A program made the translations under genes and the position numbers. From the NCBI GenBank assembly GCA_015493625.1, contig WGCT01000518.1, positions 1 through 6,068 of the forward strand: a stretch of 6,068 bases of DNA. The letters are read 5' to 3'. The notes under the pieces were generated by a model that was given only the letters and a program-made list of their open reading frames with translations, was not told the origin of the DNA and made no database searches. Of this stretch, positions 1 to 6,068 are shown piece by piece; the first letter of the stretch is position 1, and the number at the start of each line of letters is the position of its first letter. This DNA comes from Draconibacterium sp. GTDB lineage: Bacteria; Bacteroidota; Bacteroidia; Bacteroidales; Prolixibacteraceae.

Positions 1-86
1 ATCTACAACCCAATTGCTATATCGTTAGTAAAGTTCGTTTTTAAAAAAAGATTTTTTTTACTATTTTCAAGCCCGGAAATTATTAT

Positions 87-120
87 TTTAATTCCGAAGA
101 TTGTTTTCATTCTATTTTTG
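87..120 (+). promoter_or_regulatory. Possible Bacteroidota-type promoter of acs
   Basis: Positions 113-120 read TATTTTTG, a full match to the Bacteroidota -7 pattern TAnnTTTG. The best -33 candidate is TTTA at 87-90, three of four matches to TTTG, with a 22-base spacer, slightly longer than usual. Transcription would begin near 126 and leave a leader of roughly 43 bases. The region is very AT-rich, so a chance match is possible and the weak -33 box lowers confidence. No Shine-Dalgarno sequence precedes the acs ATG, which is normal for this phylum. Confidence 0.4.
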
Positions 121-168
121 GCAATCATTTTTTTCGAAGAATTTAAATCAATTTAAAACCTAATAATT

Positions 169-2091
169 ATGGTAAATAAAATTACAAGTTTAGCCGAATA
201 CCTTCAAAAATATCAGGAAAGTGTTGCAGACCCCGATGGATTTTGGGGAAAAATTGCCGAGAGTCATTATTGGAGAAAAAAATGGGATAAGGTGCTCGAC
301 TATAGTTTTGAAGGTGACAATGCCCCCGATGTAAACTGGTTTGTAAATGGTAAACTAAACATTACCGAGAATATTTTTGAACGGAATATGCATTTACGGA
401 AAAACCAAACAGCCATTATTTGGGAGCCCAACAATCCGGAAGAGAAAGAGGTTCGGTTAACCTATGGAGAACTTTTTGAAAAAGTAAACCAGTTTGCAAA
501 CGGACTAAAAAAGATTGGCGTTAAAAAAGGCGACCGGGTTGCTATTTATCTCCCTATGGTTCCCGAGCTGGCAATTGCCATGCTGGCCTGTGCCCGAATA
601 GGAGCAATTCATTCCATTGTTTTTGCAGGGTTTTCGGCAACAGCACTTGCCGACCGGGTAAACGATGCTGAGTCGAATGTAATTATTACATCGGACGGAG
701 GTTACCGCGGCACGAAAACAATTCCGCTAAAATCTATTGTTGACGAAGCCATTGAAAAATGCCCGACAGTAAAAAATACCATCGTATTAAATCGAACAGG
801 AGAAGAAATAAATTGGGTTAAAGACCGCGATATTTGGTGGCACGATGTAATTAACGGTGTTTCAACCGAAAACATTGCCGAAGAGATGGATGCCGAAGAT
901 ACGCTGTTTATCCTCTACACATCGGGTTCTACCGGAAAACCCAAAGGGGTGTTGCATACCATTGGCGGATATATGGTTTATTCAGAATATACATTCAAAA
1001 ACGTTTTTCAGTATAGCGATGGCGACACCTACTGGTGCACAGCCGACATTGGTTGGGTTACCGGCCACTCTTACATTGTTTACGGGCCATTGTTAACCGG
1101 AGCCACTTCTATTATGTTCGAAGGAATTCCAACCTGGCCCGATGCAGGTCGTTTCTGGGAAATTGTTGATAAGTACAAAGTAAATCAGTTTTATACAGCA
1201 CCAACAGCTATTCGTGCGCTGGTAGCCCAGGGCGACGAGTGGGTAACAAAACACGACCTCAGCTCGCTAAAAGTTCTCGGAACCGTTGGCGAACCCATTA
1301 ACGAAGAGGCGTGGCGTTGGTATCACGATTTAGTTGGAAAAGGTCGATGCCCAATTGTCGATACTTGGTGGCAAACCGAAACAGGCGGAATTATGATTAC
1401 TCCATTGGCGGGAATTACTCCAACCAAACCTTCGCTGGCTACATTGCCATTGCCGGGCGTTCAACCCATTTTAGTAGACCCGGAGGGGAAAGAGTTAAAA
1501 GGAAACAGTGTTGAAGGCATCTTGTGTATTAAACATCCCTGGCCGGGAATGTTACGCTCGCTTTACGGCGACCATAAACGGTGCTACCAAACCTACTTCT
1601 CTACTTTCCCGGGGCTCTATTTAACCGGCGACGGGGCAAAACGCGACGAGGAGGGCTACTACCGGATTATTGGCCGAATAGACGATGTAATTAATGTGTC
1701 GGGGCACCGAATTGGAACAGCAGAAGTTGAAGATGCAATCAATCAGCACCCGAAAGTAAACGAGTCGGCTGTTGTTGGTTATCCACACGAAATTAAAGGT
1801 TCGGGAATTTATGCCTATGTAATTTGCGACGATTTAACCGACGAAGAAGAAGAAAATATAGAAAACGAAATTAGGGCTACAGTTACAAAATTTATCGGGC
1901 CAATTGCCAAACCCGACAAAATTCAGATTGTACACGGATTACCCAAAACACGTTCGGGGAAAATTATGCGACGTATCTTACGAAAAATAGGAGAAGGCGA
2001 TGCAACAAATTTAGGCGACACATCGACCCTGCTCGACCCAGGCGTTGTTGACGAAATTATAGACGGCGCCAAAGTAAAGGTAAAACGGTAA
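169..2091 (+). CDS. acs: Acetyl-CoA synthetase, AMP-forming (acetate--CoA ligase)
   Basis: Cytoplasmic enzyme that converts acetate, ATP and CoA to acetyl-CoA, AMP and pyrophosphate through acetyl-adenylate. At 640 aa it is close to the usual 650 or so. The N-terminal Acs domain (about 8-65) is followed by the AMP-binding core with the phosphate loop TSGSTGKPKG (251-260). The acetate pocket of Salmonella Acs appears conserved: V297, T298, V373 and W401, the Trp that excludes longer acids, inside TWWQTETGG. D488, R503, hinge D505 and R514 follow in TGDGAKRDEEGYYRI and GRIDDVINVSGHR. The C-terminal lid carries PKTRSGKIMRR, in which K598 is both the catalytic lysine for adenylation and the known acetylation site (Salmonella K609). 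An in-frame stop at 154-156 makes the ATG at 169 the only reasonable start. The gene has its own terminator, so it is probably transcribed apart from the downstream genes. The acetylase-like and sirtuin genes that follow suggest control by acetylation of K598; this is inferred. Confidence 0.97.
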   Translation: MVNKITSLAEYLQKYQESVADPDGFWGKIAESHYWRKKWDKVLDYSFEGDNAPDVNWFVNGKLNITENIFERNMHLRKNQTAIIWEPNNPEEKEVRLTYGELFEKVNQFANGLKKIGVKKGDRVAIYLPMVPELAIAMLACARIGAIHSIVFAGFSATALADRVNDAESNVIITSDGGYRGTKTIPLKSIVDEAIEKCPTVKNTIVLNRTGEEINWVKDRDIWWHDVINGVSTENIAEEMDAEDTLFILYTSGSTGKPKGVLHTIGGYMVYSEYTFKNVFQYSDGDTYWCTADIGWVTGHSYIVYGPLLTGATSIMFEGIPTWPDAGRFWEIVDKYKVNQFYTAPTAIRALVAQGDEWVTKHDLSSLKVLGTVGEPINEEAWRWYHDLVGKGRCPIVDTWWQTETGGIMITPLAGITPTKPSLATLPLPGVQPILVDPEGKELKGNSVEGILCIKHPWPGMLRSLYGDHKRCYQTYFSTFPGLYLTGDGAKRDEEGYYRIIGRIDDVINVSGHRIGTAEVEDAINQHPKVNESAVVGYPHEIKGSGIYAYVICDDLTDEEEENIENEIRATVTKFIGPIAKPDKIQIVHGLPKTRSGKIMRRILRKIGEGDATNLGDTSTLLDPGVVDEIIDGAKVKVKR

Positions 2092-2099
2092 CATCCTAT

Positions 2100-2139
2100 A
2101 ATAAAAAAGACATCTTCGTGCGAGGATGTCTTTTTTATT
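2100..2139 (+). terminator. Strong symmetric (bidirectional-type) intrinsic terminator after acs
   Basis: A perfect 15-bp inverted repeat pairs 2100-2114 with 2125-2139. It is extended by three inner pairs (one of them U-G) around the four-base loop at 2118-2121. The core is GACATC/GATGTC, flanked by six A on the left and six T on the right, so the RNA hairpin ends in a U tract on either strand. It starts nine bases after the acs stop codon. With all genes on the + strand, its evident role is to end acs transcription and separate it from the acetylase-like gene. Confidence 0.9.
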
Positions 2140-2439
2140 GAATTCAGTATTCCGTTTTAAAAAATACGACTGTATAATTACGACAGATAAAACTGCATGT
2201 ATCGCCAGCTTTTCGATTGCAATAATTAAATTTATTGGTCATTTAAATCAAACCATTATTCCTGCAATACGGAGATAAACCAATAACGCGGATTCAAAAA
2301 TAAATGTTGAAAAATATGTTGTTAAACAGCGATGAGCAAGATTGTTTTTTGGCATTGAATTACAATCTTTACATAAAATAATTCAACAACTACACTCTTG
2401 ATTTTAATACGACGAATAACAAACTAAAAGAATTGTCTT
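2140..2439 (+). other. 300-bp non-coding leader upstream of the Pat-like gene
   Basis: No convincing gene lies here. The longest ATG-started frame noted is a 25-codon one at 2304-2381, with no recognisable product and no ribosome-binding signal. Because the acs terminator lies just before it, this stretch must hold the promoter of the downstream gene unless that gene depends on read-through. No full TAnnTTTG match was found; TAAATTTA at 2227-2234 is one base off but lacks a -33 partner at the right distance. The palindrome ATTTAAAT at 2241-2248 lies in an 11-base string that also occurs in the acs leader (141-151), a weak candidate for a shared control site. No riboswitch or RNA gene was recognised. 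Confidence 0.6.
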
Positions 2440-5133
2440 ATGCCCATAAAAAAACTAAACAGTATTTTTAAACCGAAACGAATTGCATTAATTGGCGTAT
2501 CGAACAACCCGAAAAGTGTTGGAGGAATTACGTTACGAAATTTAGTTAGCGGAGGATTTAACGGTGTTGTTTATCCGGTAAATCCAAAACGCGAAGCCGT
2601 TTTCGGAATTCCCTGCTACCCCGACGTAAAGAGCTTGCCCAAAGTTCCCGACCTTGCCGTAATTATGACCGCAGCCAAATGGGTTCCTCAAATTCTTAAA
2701 GATTGCGGAGAACTGGGAATTCACGGAGTGATAATTATGTCGGCAGGATTTAAAGAGGCCGGCCCCGAAGGACAAAAACTGGAAGAGCAAATTAAAGCTG
2801 AAAAAGCAAAATTTCCCGACATGCGCGTTATTGGGCCAAATTGCCTTGGAATATTGGTTCCCGGATTAAATATGAATGTGAGTTTTGCTGACGGAATGCC
2901 TAAAAAAGGGCATGTAGCATTTATTTCGCAATCGGGGGCACTGTGCACTTCGGTACTCGACTGGGCATGCGAATCGAACATTGGATTTTCAAACTTTGTT
3001 TCAATAGGAAATTCGATGGACGTGAGTTTTGGCGATTTAATCGACTATTTTGGTCAAGACCCGAACACAAAATCGATAATTTTATACATTGAATCAATTT
3101 CCGACGCACGTGCTTTTATGTCGGCAGCACGTGCTTTCTCGCGCGAGAAACCCATAATAGTTTACAAATCGGGGCGTTTCCCCGAATCGGCAGCAGCGGC
3201 AGCTTCGCACACCGGAGCGTTGGCTTCCGAAGATTCGATTTACGATGCCGTTTTCCGCAGAGCAGGACTGGCAAGAGTTTTTAATTTTGGAAATATTTTC
3301 GATTTTACCGATTTAGTAGGTCGCCGGAGAATTCCAAAAGGAAACCGCCTCGCCATTGTTACAAATGCCGGCGGACCGGGAGTTATGGCTACCGATTCGC
3401 TTATTTCGCTGGGAGGAAAACTGGTTAAACTTTCCGACGAAACAATGCAAAAACTTAACGATTATCTTCCTCCATTCTGGTCGCATGGAAACCCGATTGA
3501 TGTTTTGGGAGACGCCACTCCCGAGCGTTTTGCAAAATCGACAGAAATAATTCTGCAAGATAAAAATGTAGATGCCGTTTTAGTTTTACTAACACCACAA
3601 GCAATGACCGACCCCAACGCAACGGCAACGGCAATTGCAAAAATGGCAACAAAAACAACCAAATCGATTATGGCTGCATGGCTGGGTGGTGCAAGTATGC
3701 ACGAAGGAGTCCATATTTTTAACGAAGCCGGAATTTCGAGTTTCTCGACACCCGAGCAAGCCATAAAAGCATTTATGACCCTCTCGAACTATTCGCAAAA
3801 TCTAAAACTGCTTTACGAAACGCCCAAAGAGGTACCGGTCTCGTTTCAATACGACCGGAATGAGCTACGCGAAAAGTACCTAAAAAACGTATTTCCAAAG
3901 GCAAAAGTGCTGAATGAAGACGATTCAAAAATGTTAATTAACGACTATGGAATAGACACAACACACCCAACGCCGGCAACTACCGAAGACGAAGCCGTTG
4001 CTATTTCAGAAAAAAAAGGATATCCTGTTGTAATGAAAATTTACTCGCCCGACATTACACATAAATCAGATGTTGGAGGAGTAGCACTGAACATTAAGAA
4101 TGCCGATATGATTCGGGCGAATTTCCGAAACATGATAAAAACCGTTGCCGAAAAACGCCCCAATGCAAAAATAGAGGGAGTTACCATTCAGAAAATGGTG
4201 GATACAAAAGATGCTGTTGAGCTTATTGTGGGCACAAAAAAAGACCCCGTTTTTGGGACAGTGATGTTAATTGGAATGGGTGGGACAACCGCCGAACTGT
4301 TTAACGACAAACGACTGGAATTTCCTCCGCTAAACGAACAGCTTGCAAAGCAAATGGTAAAATCGTTAAAAATTTATCCGTTGCTAAAAGGTTGGCGCGG
4401 CGATTCACCTAAAAACATCGATAAACTTATCGAAGCACTCATTCGAATGTCGTACCTCGCAGCCGACTACCCCGAAATTGAAGAGCTGGATATTAACCCG
4501 CTTATTGTTACACCCAACGATGTAATCGCACTCGACGCACGAATTGTGGTCGACAAAAAGCTACTTGAAACTCCGGCAAAAGAGTATTCGCACCTAATTT
4601 TACGCCCTTACCCCGAAAGTCTGATAAAAGAAGCAACGTTAAAAGACGGAACAAAAATAACGCTGCGCCCCATAAAACCCGAAGACGAACCGATGTGGCT
4701 CGAAATGTTGACAAGTTGTTCAAAAGAGTCGATTTATCACCGGTTTAGGTACGATTTCTATTTCGACTCGCACGAAATTGCATCGCAGTTCTGCTTTATC
4801 GATTACGACCGCGAAATTGCCATTGTTGCCGAAGTTAATTTTGAAGGAGAGAAAAAACTGATTGGTGTTGGCCGTTTAATTGCCGACCCCGACATAGAAA
4901 TGATGGAATATGCAATTCTGATTACCGATACATGGCAGAAAAAAGAGCTCGGCTTTACCATCACAAAATATTGTTTGGAAATTGCACAATCGAGAGGAAT
5001 AAAATCGTTGACAGCAGAAACAACAACCGACAATAAACCGATGATTTCAGTATTCAGAAAATTAAATTTCAAAATTAAATTTAACGAAGACACAACGGTA
5101 ACGGTGACCAAAAACATTTCGGAAGAGAATTAA
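2440..5133 (+). CDS. Pat/YfiQ-type protein: ADP-forming acyl-CoA synthetase domains fused to a GNAT acetyltransferase
   Basis: At 897 aa it matches the length and architecture of Salmonella Pat (YfiQ). Domains in order: Rossmann CoA-binding (about 8-140, IALIGVSNNPKSVGG, IGPNCLG); succinyl-CoA-ligase-like flavodoxin folds (about 155-295 and 300-440, FISQSGALCTS, TNAGGPGVMATD); ATP-grasp (about 488-715, HKSDVGGV, GMGGTTAEL, DINPLIV); GNAT (about 720-895, DGTKITLRPIKPEDE, SIYHRFR, WQKKELG). The ligase half keeps E218 and H257 (SHTGALA), the phosphohistidine pair, and H541, the likely second phosphohistidine, so ADP-forming acetyl-CoA synthetase activity is possible. As I recall, Salmonella Pat lacks the catalytic His. 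In the GNAT domain, E823 aligns with the glutamate reported as catalytic in Salmonella Pat, but the acetyl-CoA loop has E836 in place of the usual first Gly. The ATG is the only start after the in-frame stop at 2425-2427. Lying between acs and a sirtuin gene, it is the likely acetylator of Acs K598. Alternatively, it is mainly an acetyl-CoA synthetase with a regulatory or degenerate GNAT tail. The fold assignment is firm; the substrate is inferred. Confidence 0.92.
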   Translation: MPIKKLNSIFKPKRIALIGVSNNPKSVGGITLRNLVSGGFNGVVYPVNPKREAVFGIPCYPDVKSLPKVPDLAVIMTAAKWVPQILKDCGELGIHGVIIMSAGFKEAGPEGQKLEEQIKAEKAKFPDMRVIGPNCLGILVPGLNMNVSFADGMPKKGHVAFISQSGALCTSVLDWACESNIGFSNFVSIGNSMDVSFGDLIDYFGQDPNTKSIILYIESISDARAFMSAARAFSREKPIIVYKSGRFPESAAAAASHTGALASEDSIYDAVFRRAGLARVFNFGNIFDFTDLVGRRRIPKGNRLAIVTNAGGPGVMATDSLISLGGKLVKLSDETMQKLNDYLPPFWSHGNPIDVLGDATPERFAKSTEIILQDKNVDAVLVLLTPQAMTDPNATATAIAKMATKTTKSIMAAWLGGASMHEGVHIFNEAGISSFSTPEQAIKAFMTLSNYSQNLKLLYETPKEVPVSFQYDRNELREKYLKNVFPKAKVLNEDDSKMLINDYGIDTTHPTPATTEDEAVAISEKKGYPVVMKIYSPDITHKSDVGGVALNIKNADMIRANFRNMIKTVAEKRPNAKIEGVTIQKMVDTKDAVELIVGTKKDPVFGTVMLIGMGGTTAELFNDKRLEFPPLNEQLAKQMVKSLKIYPLLKGWRGDSPKNIDKLIEALIRMSYLAADYPEIEELDINPLIVTPNDVIALDARIVVDKKLLETPAKEYSHLILRPYPESLIKEATLKDGTKITLRPIKPEDEPMWLEMLTSCSKESIYHRFRYDFYFDSHEIASQFCFIDYDREIAIVAEVNFEGEKKLIGVGRLIADPDIEMMEYAILITDTWQKKELGFTITKYCLEIAQSRGIKSLTAETTTDNKPMISVFRKLNFKIKFNEDTTVTVTKNISEEN

Positions 5134-5187
5134 CGGCATTCGTAATACAAGGGTTTTACATCCCTGTTAAAATTATGCCAACCAATA

Positions 5188-5219
5188 TTTAGGTAAATTC
5201 GTTTAACTTCCTATTTTTA
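5188..5219 (+). promoter_or_regulatory. Possible promoter of the sirtuin gene
   Basis: TATTTTTA at 5212-5219 differs from the Bacteroidota -7 pattern TAnnTTTG only at the last base. TTTA at 5188-5191 lies 20 bases upstream, where a -33 box is expected, with three of four matches. The layout resembles the candidate acs promoter. Transcription would start near 5225, giving a leader of about 23 bases. No convincing terminator separates this gene from the preceding one, so read-through from the Pat-like gene is also possible. Confidence 0.33.
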
Positions 5220-5247
5220 CAGTTTCGCTTTTTCAAATAAAACAGAT

Positions 5248-5991
5248 ATGAATTCCTCGAAAATAAGAGAAGTTGTGCAACTTATACGAACTGCAAAATA
5301 TGCAGTTGCATTTACCGGAGCCGGCATTTCTGTTGCAAGCGGAATTCCTCCTTTCAGAGGCGAAAACGGACTTTGGAACACCACCGACCCTATTTTTCTG
5401 GAAATTGAATTTTTCAATAAAAAACCGCTACAGTCGTGGCAAAAAATAAAGGAGATTTTTTACGACAAACTGGGCGATGCCGAACCAAATATCGCCCATA
5501 AAGTGCTTGCAAAAATGGAAACACGAAGTTTTCTTGAATCGGTTACAACGCAAAACATCGACCACCTGCACCAAAAAGCCGGAAGTAAAACAGTTTACGA
5601 ACTGCACGGAACCTACAAACAGCTAATTTGTACGAAGTGCCAGTCGGAATACGATATGAGTTTTGCCAATCTCGATTATTTGCCTCCCACCTGTTTTGTT
5701 TGCAAAGGAATATTAAAACCAAATATTGTATTCTTTAACGAACCCATTCCGAAATTTGCAAAAGAACACGCTTTTGAAGAGGCAAAAAAAGCCGACGTTT
5801 TTATTATTATTGGCACAAATGCCGAGGTGCTTCCGGCAGCAAATATTCCAATAGTGGCTAAAGAAACCGGAGCAAAAATTATTGAAATTAATATTCAACC
5901 CTCGCATTTTACAAATACCATTACCGACATATTTATTGAAATGGAAGCCTCGGAAGCAATGAAAAAAATTGGCGAATTACTCTATTTGTAA
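5248..5991 (+). CDS. cobB: Sir2-family NAD-dependent protein deacylase (CobB-type sirtuin)
   Basis: A 247-aa sirtuin, the usual size of a bacterial single-domain member, with no signal peptide, so cytoplasmic. It removes acyl groups from lysines using NAD+, giving nicotinamide and O-acyl-ADP-ribose. Visible motifs: NAD-binding GAGISVASGIPPFRG (24-38), TQNIDHLHQKAG (101-112), catalytic H120 in LHGT, zinc ligands C128/C131 and C149/C152, KPNIVFFNEPIP (157-168), GTNAEVLPAA (189-198) and EIN (213-215). Two positions differ from the common pattern: Asn164 where FGE is usual and Asn191 where GTS is usual. The Tyr-x-x-Arg pair of desuccinylase-type sirtuins is not evident; the region at 60-75 has W64 and Y72 without the paired Arg, favouring deacetylation. 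An in-frame stop at 5194-5196 bounds the start region, and the ATG at 5248 gives a normal N-terminus. Next to acs and an acetylase-like gene, its likely substrate is acetylated Acs; this is inferred. Confidence 0.95.
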   Translation: MNSSKIREVVQLIRTAKYAVAFTGAGISVASGIPPFRGENGLWNTTDPIFLEIEFFNKKPLQSWQKIKEIFYDKLGDAEPNIAHKVLAKMETRSFLESVTTQNIDHLHQKAGSKTVYELHGTYKQLICTKCQSEYDMSFANLDYLPPTCFVCKGILKPNIVFFNEPIPKFAKEHAFEEAKKADVFIIIGTNAEVLPAANIPIVAKETGAKIIEINIQPSHFTNTITDIFIEMEASEAMKKIGELLYL

Positions 5992-6045
5992 CGAAAAACT
6001 GCATATTAATGTAAATAATATCTTTATCATTGCTGCATTTTACAA

Positions 6046-6068
6046 CTGTCTCTTATACACATCTCCGA
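6046..6068. other. Nextera/Tn5 adapter sequence left at the contig end (artefact)
   Basis: Positions 6046-6064 are exactly the reverse complement of the 19-bp Tn5 mosaic end used in transposase-based library kits. The next four bases, CCGA, are how the standard Nextera adapter continues. The match runs to the last base of the window, as expected when a read extends through its insert into the adapter. Genomic sequence therefore ends at about 6045. A natural Tn5 end is much less likely, because the bases after the mosaic end fit the synthetic adapter. Confidence 0.95.

Noticed and set aside
42..60. A-tract/T-tract palindrome upstream of acs as a terminator of a preceding gene
   Set aside because: The stem would be only A-T pairs with a loop too short to form cleanly; it has no GC core and no upstream gene is visible in the window.
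857..1514. Out-of-frame + strand open frames inside acs
   Set aside because: They overlap conserved Acs motifs in the main frame and have no recognisable protein features.
2304..2381. 25-codon open frame in the leader of the Pat-like gene
   Set aside because: Too short to distinguish from chance in AT-rich DNA, no recognisable motif, no regulatory codon run and no ribosome-binding signal.
2163..2413. Repeated AATACGAC (2163-2170 and 2406-2413) with a partial TTACGAC copy at 2178-2184
   Set aside because: Only eight bases long, irregularly spaced and not palindromic; consistent with chance.
2542..5117. Several minus-strand and out-of-frame open frames of 60-104 codons inside the Pat-like gene
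   Set aside because: They lie fully within a well-supported coding sequence, show no domain motifs, and have compositions expected of shadow frames.
5147..5167. Small hairpin (ACAAGGG/CCCTGT) after the Pat-like gene as a terminator
   Set aside because: The stem is about six pairs with a bulge and is not followed by a T tract, so it is unlikely to terminate on its own.
6046..6064. Genuine Tn5-type transposon end
   Set aside because: It is followed by the synthetic adapter bases CCGA and stops at the contig edge, with no transposase or target duplication visible.

Overview
The window looks like ordinary chromosomal DNA from a member of the Bacteroidota, perhaps a marine or anaerobic Bacteroidales/Marinilabiliales-type organism. 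The evidence is AT-rich spacers, no Shine-Dalgarno sequences before the starts, weak matches to the Bacteroidota -33/-7 promoter pattern, and moderately AT-rich genes that favour TCG serine codons. The placement rests on sequence style alone. The last 23 bases are not genomic: they match the Tn5 mosaic end plus the start of a Nextera adapter, so this is the untrimmed end of a contig.

There are three genes, all on the + strand. Positions 169-2091 encode an AMP-forming acetyl-CoA synthetase (Acs, 640 aa) with an intact acetate pocket and the conserved C-terminal lysine (K598) that is the regulatory acetylation site in other bacteria. A strong symmetric terminator (2100-2139) and about 300 bp of non-coding leader separate it from 2440-5133. 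That gene encodes an 897-aa protein with the Pat/YfiQ architecture: CoA-binding domain, succinyl-CoA-ligase-like domains, ATP-grasp domain and C-terminal GNAT acetyltransferase. After a 114-bp spacer, 5248-5991 encodes a zinc-containing Sir2-family NAD-dependent protein deacylase (247 aa).

Together they form a plausible reversible acetylation circuit for acetate activation. Acs makes acetyl-CoA from acetate, ATP and CoA; the Pat-like enzyme could acetylate Acs at K598 and switch it off; the sirtuin could remove the acetyl group at the expense of NAD+. This circuit is known from Salmonella, where the genes are dispersed. Here the writer, the eraser and their classic target sit side by side.

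Two details in the Pat-like protein deserve attention. Its ligase half keeps the residues needed for ADP-forming acetyl-CoA synthetase activity (E218, H257, H541), so it may be a working enzyme as well as a regulator. Its GNAT domain has Glu (E836) where the acetyl-CoA-binding loop usually has Gly. I found no RNA genes, CRISPR arrays, insertion sequences or clear signs of horizontal transfer.
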